DNA from: Candidatus Poribacteria bacterium
Lineage (GTDB): Bacteria; Poribacteria; WGA-4E; UBA9662
Assembly (NCBI GenBank): GCA_002699335.1
Contig: PACG01000017.1
Coordinates: 1-12,817, forward strand
Reading direction: 5' to 3'
DNA length: 12,817 nucleotides
Part shown: positions 1 through 7,680 of the stretch, in pieces
Layout: every line of letters begins with the position of its first letter
Numbering within the stretch: the stretch's first letter is position 1
The notes under the pieces: generated by a model
Databases searched by the model: none
What the model was told of the DNA's origin: nothing
The model's input: the letters and a program-made list of their open reading frames with translations, nothing else
Made by a program: the position numbers and the translations under genes

Positions 1-465
1 CCTTTAACTCGGGACACAGGAGCAGTTCGTCTGATTCCTGGCAGCCATAGACCGGATCATTTTGTGCGTCAGGAACAAATAGACGTCAATAACTCGATTG
101 AGCTTTTCGGTGTTCCGCCTACTGAGTTTCCAGGTAGCATAGCTGTTGAGACTAATCCTGGTGATATTGTAATTTTCAACCATGATTTATATCATGCCTC
201 ATTTGGCGGAGGCACTCGCAGGAGAATGTTCACCATGAACTGTACACGTCAAGCAAAAACACCAGAAGATTTGGAGATGGCACATCGATATTTTAGCGTT
301 CATTCACCAGGTGGTTACAATGTCAAAACAGGTGCAGGTGTGTTCTATTCAACTATGATAGACACAGCTGAAAAGAGCCGAATAATTCATCTACGACAAC
401 CAATAGAGATTCATGACGAGCTTTTTCCGCATTTAGCGAGAGATGTGGTTGGAGATGCAATTTAA
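1..465 (+). CDS. Phytanoyl-CoA dioxygenase (PhyH)-like Fe(II)/2-oxoglutarate oxygenase, 3' part
   Basis: The frame is open from base 1 to TAA at 463-465, so the gene enters from the left and only the last 154 residues are visible. The fragment begins with a TGAVRLIPGSHR-type strand typical of PhyH proteins. It then has GDIVIFNHDLYHAS followed by an arginine cluster (visible residues 73-75). In this family the late His (visible residue 65, in LYHAS) is the distal iron ligand and a following Arg binds the 2-oxoglutarate carboxylate. The proximal HxD motif would lie upstream of the window. GTG at 64 is an internal valine, not the start, because homology begins before it. PhyH proteins hydroxylate varied small molecules in the cytoplasm; no substrate can be assigned. 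A 9-bp inverted repeat overlaps the stop codon. The family call is firm, the substrate unknown. Confidence 0.88.
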   Translation, partial: PLTRDTGAVRLIPGSHRPDHFVRQEQIDVNNSIELFGVPPTEFPGSIAVETNPGDIVIFNHDLYHASFGGGTRRRMFTMNCTRQAKTPEDLEMAHRYFSVHSPGGYNVKTGAGVFYSTMIDTAEKSRIIHLRQPIEIHDELFPHLARDVVGDAI

Positions 466-490
466 TACTATCGATAAGAGTTAGTATTAA
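462..490 (+). repeat. AT-rich stem-loop over the PhyH stop codon
   Basis: TTAATACTA (462-470) and TAGTATTAA (482-490) form a perfect 9-bp inverted repeat with an 11-base loop. The left arm contains the TAA stop. No U-tract follows, so it is more likely a 3'-end stabilising or processing hairpin, or chance in AT-rich DNA, than an intrinsic terminator. The rest of the 466-745 gap shows no gene I can support. Confidence 0.4.
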
Positions 491-745
491 AGACTGAGCT
501 GGATACCAGTGTTTTAGAGACATAAACTTTTCATCGCTGGATTCAGGGTGTTTCGTCCACCTCCATAACGAAGATTAAATTGGAGATTCTGTTCGTTTGG
601 CTCAGGCCATAAGGGTTACACAATTGGCGTTTTAACGCAATGCGGATTTGGTGGAGGTTCGATGGCCTAGTAGCCTGGTTGATCGTTTTTCCAAGGTGAA
701 AAACAAATTAAAACGAATGAACAGAGCAAAACTATTAAATTAAAT

Positions 746-2680
746 ATGTTCAATAGCAAACAAAGGTCGAAAGCTCCGGTTAGAATTCATGCAGTGTTTG
801 TGGCAATCTTTTTGATTCCTATGAATTCCTATTGGATCATGCAGATGGAAGCCATTCATTATTCAGGACATGCAACGCTTGTTGCACTGTTTTTTAATAC
901 TATCTGTAGCCTATTAATGCTAATTTTTTTCAATATCCCACTGAGAAGTTTTTCACCTAACCTGGCATTCAACCGAAACGAACTGTTAACCATCTATGTT
1001 ATGTTGAATCTGTCATCCGGTCTGGTTGGCCACAGCATGCTCCAAATCTTACCCGTATCAATCGCTGCCCCATTCGGTCTGGCAACACCAGAAAACGAGT
1101 GGAAGGAATTATTTAGCCAACACATACCAACGTGGTTAGCAGTCCATGATGAGCGGACGCTAGAAGAATATATCGGCGTGTTGAAAAGCGAATCTACACT
1201 GTACAAATCTAGGCATCTAAAAGCTTGGTTTGTCCCAATTCTTGTTTGGTCAGTTTTTGTCTTTTTTCTTATGTCCATTATGATCTGTATAAACATTATT
1301 GTTCAGAAGCAATGGACAGAACGAGAAAAATTGACTTACCCGATCGCTCGGCTGCCCTTCGAAATGACAGCTCCCTCATCCAAATTGTTCAAAAATAAGT
1401 TGTTCTTAATTAGCTTCACGGTCATTTCACTGATTGGAGTGATTAATGGTTTCCATTTCTTGTTTCCTTCTGTCCCTTATTTGCAGATTCGGCCTTATGA
1501 TCTCAGCTCTCTTTTTACGACAAAACCTTGGAATGAGATAGGGAAAATAGTATTAACAGTACGCCCTTTTCTGATCGGGCTTATTTTCCTTATCCCTTTG
1601 GATATCATCTTTTCTTGCTGGTTTTTCTTTTTTGTTTGGAAACTTCAGTTGTTAGTTGGCAGCGTCATCGGCATGCGGCAGCGTGCCGAATTCCCTACAC
1701 AGACCGCGGGGGCCTATATCTCCGTTTTCTGTTTATCATTATGGGTTGGGAGACACCATTTGATGCGTGTTTTTAAGGTAGCATTATACGGTGTTGATGA
1801 CCCAGATTCTGAAGAGACTTCTCCCTTGAAGTACCGAGCTGCGCTACTGGGATTGATTGTTGGATTTGTCTTTATTGTTTTATTCTGTTGGAAAGCGGGT
1901 ATGTCCCCTTTGGTAGCAGGTATTTTCTTTATTTTGTACTTGATAATCTCCATTGGTATAACCAGAATACGAGCGGAAGTAGGGTCACCTATTCACGATA
2001 TGCACTTTGCGGGCCCGGAGTACCTGATGGTTGATGCAATTGGCACACGTGCGCTGGGTCCCAAGAATCTATCTATTTTGTCGTTCTTTTGGTTTTTAAC
2101 GCGCGCACATTACAGCGATGTGATGCCACATCAACTGGAAGGGTTTCATCTGGCGGATCGAACAAGAATGGATGGTCGTGCAATCTTGATTGCGATGCTG
2201 ATATCTATTGTGTTGGGTACTATTGTTGCTTTCTGGGTCATATTGGACGCCACGTATAAACATAACCATGTCATTATGACGTGGGCAGGCAGAGAACCAT
2301 TCAACCGTTTACAAATGTGGTTGTCCTATCCGTCGCCGACCAATTTCACTGGTTTGGGATTTTTTGCCTACGGTTTATGTTTCGGTCTTTTCTTGATGAT
2401 AATGAGAATACGGTTTTTGTGGTGGCCGTTTCATCCAGCAGGTTATGCTGTATCGAGTACATACGGCATGCGAGGGCTATGGTCAATGTTTTTCGTGGCG
2501 TGGTTAGTAAAATGGATGATTTTGAAACATGGTGGTTTAAAGGCACACCGCCGAGCGCTACCTCTTTTCTTAGGGTTGATTCTTGGTGAATATGCCATTG
2601 GTGGATTCTGGGCCCTTTTCGGTGTTATCTTCAAGACCCCCAACGTACAATTTCCTAAAATGGTGGTGACTCATGATTGA
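746..2680 (+). CDS. DUF6784/DUF6785-family polytopic membrane protein (OPT-like)
   Basis: This is a complete 644-residue integral membrane protein starting at ATG 746, with no clear Shine-Dalgarno sequence, after an A-rich leader. Hydrophobic helices are evident at about 13-33, 43-63, 80-103, 160-186, 218-240, 270-303, 322-336, 364-382, 386-405, 441-453, 478-501, 533-555, 575-594 and 603-630. Conserved family blocks are TEREKLTYPIARLPFEM (191-207), RAEVGSPIHDMHFAGPEY (409-426), DVMPHQLEGFHLADRTRM (458-475) and FHPAGYAVSSTYGM (562-575). I recognise these as the DUF6785/DUF6784 arrangement found in planctomycete-like and related genomes. The LTYP segment recalls oligopeptide transporters, so a transport role is plausible but unproven. 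It lies 280 bases downstream of the PhyH gene on the same strand. A remnant of a second copy lies just downstream in inverted orientation. Confidence 0.85.
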   Translation: MFNSKQRSKAPVRIHAVFVAIFLIPMNSYWIMQMEAIHYSGHATLVALFFNTICSLLMLIFFNIPLRSFSPNLAFNRNELLTIYVMLNLSSGLVGHSMLQILPVSIAAPFGLATPENEWKELFSQHIPTWLAVHDERTLEEYIGVLKSESTLYKSRHLKAWFVPILVWSVFVFFLMSIMICINIIVQKQWTEREKLTYPIARLPFEMTAPSSKLFKNKLFLISFTVISLIGVINGFHFLFPSVPYLQIRPYDLSSLFTTKPWNEIGKIVLTVRPFLIGLIFLIPLDIIFSCWFFFFVWKLQLLVGSVIGMRQRAEFPTQTAGAYISVFCLSLWVGRHHLMRVFKVALYGVDDPDSEETSPLKYRAALLGLIVGFVFIVLFCWKAGMSPLVAGIFFILYLIISIGITRIRAEVGSPIHDMHFAGPEYLMVDAIGTRALGPKNLSILSFFWFLTRAHYSDVMPHQLEGFHLADRTRMDGRAILIAMLISIVLGTIVAFWVILDATYKHNHVIMTWAGREPFNRLQMWLSYPSPTNFTGLGFFAYGLCFGLFLMIMRIRFLWWPFHPAGYAVSSTYGMRGLWSMFFVAWLVKWMILKHGGLKAHRRALPLFLGLILGEYAIGGFWALFGVIFKTPNVQFPKMVVTHD

Positions 2681-2706
2681 TGCTACAGAACTTCGAGGTA
2701 GGTGCA

Positions 2707-2734
2707 GGTACAGTATTTGTCGGTACACTGTGCC
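2707..2734 (+). repeat. Stem-loop downstream of the DUF6785 gene
   Basis: GGTACAGT (2707-2714) can pair with ACTGTGCC (2727-2734) through 8 pairs, one of them G-U, with a 12-base loop, 27 bases after the stop codon. No U-tract follows, so it could be a transcript-end hairpin but is not a convincing Rho-independent terminator. Confidence 0.3.
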
Positions 2735-2753
2735 AATTTCATCAGCCTAAAGA

Positions 2754-2870
2754 TTAATAGCCCCAAAATGAATAGGTAGGAATTATAAATATAGTGCCTA
2801 TAATAGACCATATGCATCCCGTCAGAAAATCACCTAGAATGAGTCCCATAAATAATGGGGTGGCTTTACG
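2754..2870 (-). pseudogene. C-terminal remnant of a second DUF6785 protein
   Basis: The - strand frame from 2870 to TAA at 2754-2756 encodes 38 residues beginning RKATPLFMGLILGDF and ending in SFWGY. It aligns without gaps to residues 602-639 of the intact DUF6785 protein (RRALPLFLGLILGEY...), with 17 identities of 38 by my count, and ends close to the same natural C-terminus. The frame upstream does not continue the homology. A KYFKIRKE stretch in a neighbouring frame (about 2873-2900), preceded by a TAG codon, resembles the segment expected before RKATPLF and suggests a frameshift and a nonsense codon. The arrangement is tail to tail with the intact gene. It is too diverged to be a recent inverted duplication, so it is probably a decayed paralogue. 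Confidence 0.72.
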
Positions 2871-3011
2871 ACTCTTTCCTGATCTTGAAGTATTTCTAAA
2901 TTAGACCCAACCTCTCCATATTGAGATAAGGCATTCTAGTCACCTTCCTAACTCTCTAAAGACTGTAATGTTGACCTAGAACTCTGCCTGTTCCAAGTTA
3001 ATCGAAGCATC

Positions 3012-3040
3012 TGCAGAAACAATTGGATGGTGCAGAAACA
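3012..3040. repeat. Short direct repeat TGCAGAAACA, two copies
   Basis: TGCAGAAACA occurs at 3012-3021 and again at 3031-3040, starts 19 bases apart, a few bases from the end of the recombinase remnant. It could be chance or the trace of a former insertion. Nothing else is visible in 2871-3047. Confidence 0.35.
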
Positions 3041-3047
3041 GGTGGCA

Positions 3048-3398
3048 TTACGCTGTCTTGACACCTATTCTTTTGCGCTGGAAAATTATCCGACGTAATG
3101 TATGTACCGCCGTGGCGCTACATACACGGGGGTATTGACCATCTTCGACCGCCTTTGAGGCAGTTCTATACCGGTTTCTGATTCTGTACTTCACTTCTAT
3201 CATGGCATCTGGGTAAACCACAATCTCTTTGATTAAAGCATGCAAGGCGGCTTTACGGGTTTCTTCTCTTCGCAATTCTAACCTCATCAGATAGCGGAAC
3301 TCTTCAAGGTCTACTTTGAAGCCCGTAGCGACCGTATCTGATGGAGTTTTTTCCAGCTCACTAATTTCCGCCTTAGACTTTTCTATTAGATCTGGATG
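3048..3398 (-). pseudogene. Serine site-specific recombinase, C-terminal remnant
   Basis: The - strand frame is open from a TAA at 3399-3401 down to TAA at 3048-3050, giving 116 residues. It starts HPDLIEKSKAEISELE, a likely coiled coil, continues with VDLEEFRYLMRLELRREETR, then has HALIKEIVVYPDAMIEVKYRI. The pattern of an amphipathic helix, then a xALIxxIVVYPDxxIEVxYRI strand, is typical of the extreme C-terminus of large serine recombinases after the zinc-ribbon and coiled coil. The catalytic resolvase domain with its serine, the recombinase domain and the zinc ribbon are all absent, and no start with translation signals is evident (ATG at 3287 lies inside the homology). It is non-functional as it stands. 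It sits 57 bases beyond the 3' end of the GC-richer glycosidase gene, which suggests a past mobile element here. Confidence 0.68.
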
Positions 3399-3455
3399 TT
3401 AACTGATTAGGAGTTAATTCTCCATTATTGGTAAGGATCCAACGCCAACTGAACT

Positions 3456-6400
3456 TTAGTGCTTCGTACGAGGTGTCTGGAAGCTGGATGCATCGATCAA
3501 GTACCGTCCACGGTAGAGCTTGCATATGAGATGGGCTGCATCTAGCGGAACCGACAGATCGCATGCTTTCTTCCTAATTTTTCCTTCTGCAATCGTTGCT
3601 CCAGATCGGTCGGCAACCCGAACGGTGGCTCCCTCCATATCCTCTGGCGTTTTCACGATCAGCTTTGGTCCTCGCAGCGTAACATCAAGGAGCTTCGGCA
3701 AATGGGCAATGCAGGTTACGGACCGCGGCTCCAAGTCGATGCATAAGATCGTTTTATTAGCCTCTGTGTATGTTTCGATTTCGTTATACCGGTACAGGTC
3801 GACGACATGATACTCATCCATTGTTGTCACTGCAATCAGTTTACCGCGAACGGGTGAGGCACTGGCGTTGTAAACCGTGTAGACTATCTTGCCATTGGCC
3901 GAAAACCTGTTCAAGTACACCAGCGGAATCCACGTACCAATCATCGGTTCCGGGGCCAGCGAGCCGAAGGCGTCGGCATTGTCCTTCAGCATCTGCCGTT
4001 CGTGTTCCCGGTAACACCATTCCCGATTGAAGGCACCAGTGGCGTTGAAGAGTCGCCACTCTGGGTGTTTCTCGCTAATTTGGTAATCGAAAATCTTGTG
4101 CCGTGGAAAGAAGAAGCGATAGATGTTCACGCCGACAAACCCCTCCCAGTTCGCAGCCACGTGACTGGTAAAGGGTTGCTCGGTGAGGTCATAGAGCAGG
4201 CTACCATCGACGTACTGTCCCAGCACGTCAAACCCAACGCTTTCCGTTATCAGCACTGAATCCCGATTAACAGCATCCATTGCCTGGCGCACTTGACGGG
4301 CAGTATCGGATTGAGCCTGCAATTCGTTATAATGACGCCACCGGGCGAAGGTGTGGCGATGCTTTTTATTGAGACAGATTCGCGACGCGCCACCCAACTC
4401 ATCGATGCGTACGCCGTCACCCCCGGTTTCTTCGACAATTCGGGCACAGGTCTGCGCCAAGTAGGCACGCCACGGCTGGTGATCCATGCACATCTGCCAG
4501 TCGTAGTAGGGCCAGAAGTAATGACCTTCCGGATACATCGTTGCCCAGTCCGGCCCGTGGGCGTGGCCCATCACACTGCCGAATGCCGCCTCTGCCTTGT
4601 TGACATAAAATGTTGGAATATAGCCTTGACTTTTCAACGTAGCCACGTATTTCCGGAGTGAAGGCAGTCCACCCCATCGTTTATTATAGCCTATCAAACC
4701 GTAGTCGCCCTGGTTGCCCCATAGGACGTACTTGCCTTCCAGCATCCCGTAACGGTCCGGAAAAAGCTTGTAGGTCAAGCCGTACTTCGCCGCGACTGCC
4801 TTGTGTTTCACCAACATTTCATCCGTGATCTCTTCATGTTCCCAGTAGCCGGAGTGTTCCAGCCCATCCACAATCTTGGTCATGAAGTCGTCCTTTACAT
4901 GGCCCATGCGCTTGTGGCCCCATTTGGTAGGATCGGTGTTGTAGGCTTCCTTGTTGCCCGGTCCCCGGAATCCCCACTCCGGGCCGGTGCTATCATAGTT
5001 GAAGGCGTCGGTCAACTTGTTCGGGTATTTGTTCTTGTGGGCAAACCCATCGAACCATTTTCGATACGACTCCATAGCCACACGCCAGTCACCGTTCATG
5101 ACACCGAGGGTCGCGCTGGCCAATTGCCATTGTTCACCGGGCTCCATGTCCCGGCCAAAGTAGGAAAAGGCCATGTTCGTACCCAAGACTTCCTGGAATG
5201 GCTCCCACAGAATCAGCTCGGAGGGCGCCCGGCCATTTCGTGCATCGACCAAGGCTGGATCAATCCTGAATGTGGGATCGCTCTCATTGGCATCAGCCTT
5301 CAACATATGGAGGATTTTGTATTCGCCACTTTGGTCGTTCACTCGAAGGTACAGGCCTCCTCCCATCTCCGGACAAAAGCTCGCCATAGTCTGAAAATAG
5401 GTTCTGCCACCGCCGTAGCCGCTGCGGAAGCGCCCAGGATGATTGAGGACAATACCAGTAGCGAAGGGATAGAGGTACCAATCCTTCAGGAACCCCTCGC
5501 TCCACCCAATGCCACCCAATACCGGAAAGGCCGCCTTGACGACCTGATTCTTGTCAGATCGGTTTTGGATAGAGAGCCCGAGGAGTAGTTCCTCAGAACG
5601 GTCCATGGTGATCCGGAGACGCCCAGTCAGTTTTGCCGGAGTGCAGGAGATGTCGTAGACAACCGATACCGCTTCCGAGTCCGCGGACAAGACTGTCTTT
5701 CGATCCAAGACGAAATCCCTACCCGTCAGGCATTGTCCATCGATCTCCAGAACAAAAATGCTCTCCTTCGTCTGCTGCTGAATCGCAGAAACGTTCATGG
5801 ACTTGTGGTGCAAACGACTCAGCTGCAAGCCGTTGGCGAAGCGAATTTCCACAGACATCGCACCGTTCACAAACGTGTCGGTCGCTTTGTCTTCAATCAG
5901 GCGAGGCGATTGATTCGGAATGGCAGGCAACGCCCTGATCTTCGGGCACATATCGATAGCCGGCAACGTGGGAAAGTCCTGGTGGCTAAATGTCAGGCTA
6001 TTGGAATCAGCCTCTTCAGTCACAAGAACTATGCGGATCATGTATTCGCCTGAAAAACCGTTCTTGTTTAGCGGGCGGGCGTGCCAAGTGACACCACCGT
6101 CGGTCGAGCGTGTGCTGCAACCCTGGTCCTCAAACATATCAATGCCCACGACCAATCGGTCATCGTCCTCTTTAGCATCGGAAGATAGATGCAACACGAC
6201 CTCATTTGGTCCGCGCACGAGATGATCTGCTGGAATGTCAAAATCAAACCAATTGATCGCTAGCCGAGTATCGAACCAGCCCCAACCTGTGCTGACGAGA
6301 TCCCTAGTTGGGAACGTCTTCTGATGACCGTTTACGACCACATCGAACATCCCATCGAATCCGTTTCCTTGGCCATCCTCTACATACATGAAAATGCTGA

Positions 6401-6659
6401 CCCTAGCAGTTCGAACGGCGGCGAAGTCTGCTTCAGTGATTCCCGAAAGGTCGAGAATCTTCTTCAACCGGTGAGCCCTGGTCTGCAGCTTTACATGGCT
6501 GTAGTCCGTGTAGTTGTAGAACGAGTAATCTGCTGCGGCGACGATCACGCCGTGTTTCGGCCACACCAAGGTTGTGGCCTGCGGTGCTTTGCCGTGAGTG
6601 GTTGCGATACAGATGCAAAGCACCGCAGGCCAGATTAACATTATGTTGAGGGTACTCAT
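3456..6659 (-). CDS. Large exported TIM-barrel glycoside hydrolase, DUF6259-like
   Basis: I chose ATG at 6659 (1067 residues) because it opens a clean Sec signal peptide, MSTLNIMLIWPAVLCICIA then TTHG. The frame can extend to TTG at 6674, adding five residues. Neither start has a clear Shine-Dalgarno sequence. Residues about 30-210 look like a beta-rich carbohydrate-binding-like module containing STDGGVTW; about 230-540 is a beta-sandwich; about 545-830 is a TIM barrel; the tail is a beta domain. Near the barrel's C-terminal half, QPWRAYLAQTCARIVEETG leads to GDGVRIDELGG, with D753 a candidate nucleophile, then LITESVG with E806 a candidate acid/base. This layout resembles DUF6259 and retaining alpha-glycosidase barrels. 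The exact glycan is unknown. The gene is visibly richer in G+C than the flanking genes and lies next to a recombinase remnant, so it may be horizontally acquired. Convergent with the DUF6785 gene. Confidence 0.68.
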   Translation of the reverse strand: MSTLNIMLIWPAVLCICIATTHGKAPQATTLVWPKHGVIVAAADYSFYNYTDYSHVKLQTRAHRLKKILDLSGITEADFAAVRTARVSIFMYVEDGQGNGFDGMFDVVVNGHQKTFPTRDLVSTGWGWFDTRLAINWFDFDIPADHLVRGPNEVVLHLSSDAKEDDDRLVVGIDMFEDQGCSTRSTDGGVTWHARPLNKNGFSGEYMIRIVLVTEEADSNSLTFSHQDFPTLPAIDMCPKIRALPAIPNQSPRLIEDKATDTFVNGAMSVEIRFANGLQLSRLHHKSMNVSAIQQQTKESIFVLEIDGQCLTGRDFVLDRKTVLSADSEAVSVVYDISCTPAKLTGRLRITMDRSEELLLGLSIQNRSDKNQVVKAAFPVLGGIGWSEGFLKDWYLYPFATGIVLNHPGRFRSGYGGGRTYFQTMASFCPEMGGGLYLRVNDQSGEYKILHMLKADANESDPTFRIDPALVDARNGRAPSELILWEPFQEVLGTNMAFSYFGRDMEPGEQWQLASATLGVMNGDWRVAMESYRKWFDGFAHKNKYPNKLTDAFNYDSTGPEWGFRGPGNKEAYNTDPTKWGHKRMGHVKDDFMTKIVDGLEHSGYWEHEEITDEMLVKHKAVAAKYGLTYKLFPDRYGMLEGKYVLWGNQGDYGLIGYNKRWGGLPSLRKYVATLKSQGYIPTFYVNKAEAAFGSVMGHAHGPDWATMYPEGHYFWPYYDWQMCMDHQPWRAYLAQTCARIVEETGGDGVRIDELGGASRICLNKKHRHTFARWRHYNELQAQSDTARQVRQAMDAVNRDSVLITESVGFDVLGQYVDGSLLYDLTEQPFTSHVAANWEGFVGVNIYRFFFPRHKIFDYQISEKHPEWRLFNATGAFNREWCYREHERQMLKDNADAFGSLAPEPMIGTWIPLVYLNRFSANGKIVYTVYNASASPVRGKLIAVTTMDEYHVVDLYRYNEIETYTEANKTILCIDLEPRSVTCIAHLPKLLDVTLRGPKLIVKTPEDMEGATVRVADRSGATIAEGKIRKKACDLSVPLDAAHLICKLYRGRYLIDASSFQTPRTKH

Positions 6660-6771
6660 TATTAAACAATCCAAGGCATTTCAATATTAACAAGACAACA
6701 TGTCCAATCTCTAGACTATGATCAAAAAGCTACTGAGCCAACGACGAACATCACTTATTATCTTACGTGAT

Positions 6772-6802
6772 ATTATACACATATAAATAGTTAAATATTC
6801 AA
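6772..6802 (-). promoter_or_regulatory. Candidate sigma-70-type promoter for the glycosidase
   Basis: On the - strand TTGAAT (6797-6802) and a perfect TATAAT (6772-6777) are separated by 19 bases, slightly more than the optimum of 17. The -10 box lies 112 bases upstream of the chosen ATG at 6659. The region is AT-rich, so a chance match is possible. Confidence 0.3.
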
Positions 6803-6951
6803 ATTAGGCATTAAGAAGTATTGAACAGCAAAGATCCTGCTCTTATTTAGTATCATGGGGTTTCACCTTTTTGCTACAACTATTTTAACAAAATGATAAA
6901 TTACCAACCCAACACCAGACGAATTACACCACAAACGCACACTTAACACCC

Positions 6952-7201
6952 GTTACCAGCCCCGGCAATGTGCCTATTTTGCGATTTAAGCGATTTCCGA
7001 GGGCTTCTAAGTGGTTTTCGCAACCAGGTCTGCCTGCCCATAAAAGTAGACCTCGGCGCAAACACGCCATCCAACGCAAGGCTTATTTTCAGCTTTTTAT
7101 AACAGTTTGGTAACAATTTACATGATCGTTACCGGCATTTCCCACAGCCCCGATTTGACCGCTTGCAATCGCTGGAAAAGCGGGGGTACCCCTAGGTTAC
7201 C
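6952..7201. promoter_or_regulatory. Cluster of four GTTACC/GGTAAC motifs
   Basis: GTTACC is at 6952-6957, GGTAAC at 7109-7114, GTTACC at 7128-7133 and GTTACC at 7196-7201. The middle two form an inverted pair with a 13-base spacer, as a dimeric regulator's operator might. Four copies in 250 bases is many more than expected for a six-base word on both strands (about 0.1). The regulator is unknown. Confidence 0.3.
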
Positions 7202-7375
7202 TTTTACATATTAGACCTGAATTCGACTCTTAAGGGACTGCGCTATGGCATTCTATCACGATTGCGGTTTCGGGGTAAAGCGGTGGGGCTGCTGGTAGGG
7301 ATTGCTCACGCCAATAGAACTCATGGCACACAAGAATGGTGGCTCGGCGCGTCAATCAGATTCTTAGTACTAGGC

Positions 7376-7678
7376 TTATCTCAAGAGCGACAGGATCTTC
7401 TGCGAGATAGCTGAGGCTTGGGCCAGCATAGCCGTAGCCGATTGCGCTAGGATCTGGTTCTTAGCTAGATCTACTGCTTCCGCGGCAAAGTCAGCATCCT
7501 CTATACTTGATCGTGAGGCTTCGATATTCTGCGTTTGGCTAGTCAGGTTGGACATGGTGAAAGCTAAACGATTTTGCATCGAACCTAGGTAGCTTCGTTC
7601 CTGGTTGACTTCGTCTATAGCATGACCAATAGCAGTGATAGCTGTTCTAGCCTCATCAACTAACAAGACGTTATTACC
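7376..7678 (-). pseudogene. Flagellin C-terminal domain remnant
   Basis: The frame ending at TAA 7376-7378 encodes a textbook flagellin C-terminal D0/D1 region: EARTAITAIGHAIDEVNQER, SYLGSMQNRL, SNLTSQTQNIEASRSSIEDA, DFAAEAVDLAKNQIL and AISQKILSLLR. About 100 residues remain; the N-terminal D0/D1 helices and variable domain, needed for filament assembly and export, are absent. The frame is open only to a TGA at 7700-7702, inside the amidohydrolase gene, and recognisable flagellin sequence starts within a few codons of that gene's stop at 7681. There is no ATG. TTG at 7666 follows an AAAGG about nine bases upstream, so a 96-residue product by reinitiation cannot be excluded. It looks like a truncation scar that replaced the 5' part of a flagellin gene. 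Confidence 0.85.
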
Positions 7679-7680
7679 TT

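Larger units (their letters stand above)
6660..7375. other. 716-base non-coding stretch upstream of the glycosidase
   Basis: No gene can be supported here. The part nearest the glycosidase (6660-6950) is AT-rich and holds its likely promoter. The part from about 6950 is richer in G+C and contains several inverted repeats, including AGGTCT (7026-7031) with AGACCT (7048-7053), the GTTACC motifs listed separately, and the 10-bp palindrome GGGGTACCCC near 7183. A 22-codon - strand ORF (7256-7324, MSSIGVSNPYQQP...) lacks a ribosome binding site. No tRNA, rRNA or CRISPR repeat is visible. Confidence 0.6.

Noticed and set aside
543..680. A 45-codon - strand open frame (ending VMEVDETP) in the gap before the DUF6785 gene
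   Set aside because: It has no start codon and no family I can recognise. The EVDET stretch recalls ISXO2-type transposases but is too short and lacks the following residues.
3399..3417. TTAACT/AGTTAA hairpin between the glycosidase stop and the recombinase remnant, considered as a terminator
   Set aside because: The stem is only six A/T-rich pairs and no U-tract follows on the - strand.
4803..5588. A 261-codon + strand open frame
   Set aside because: It lies wholly antisense to the glycosidase, whose frame has clear domain motifs. Its own translation shows no recognisable motif and looks like a G+C-driven shadow.
7176..7192. The GGGGTACCCC palindrome
   Set aside because: A single 10-bp palindrome with no loop or partner; it cannot be tied to a function.
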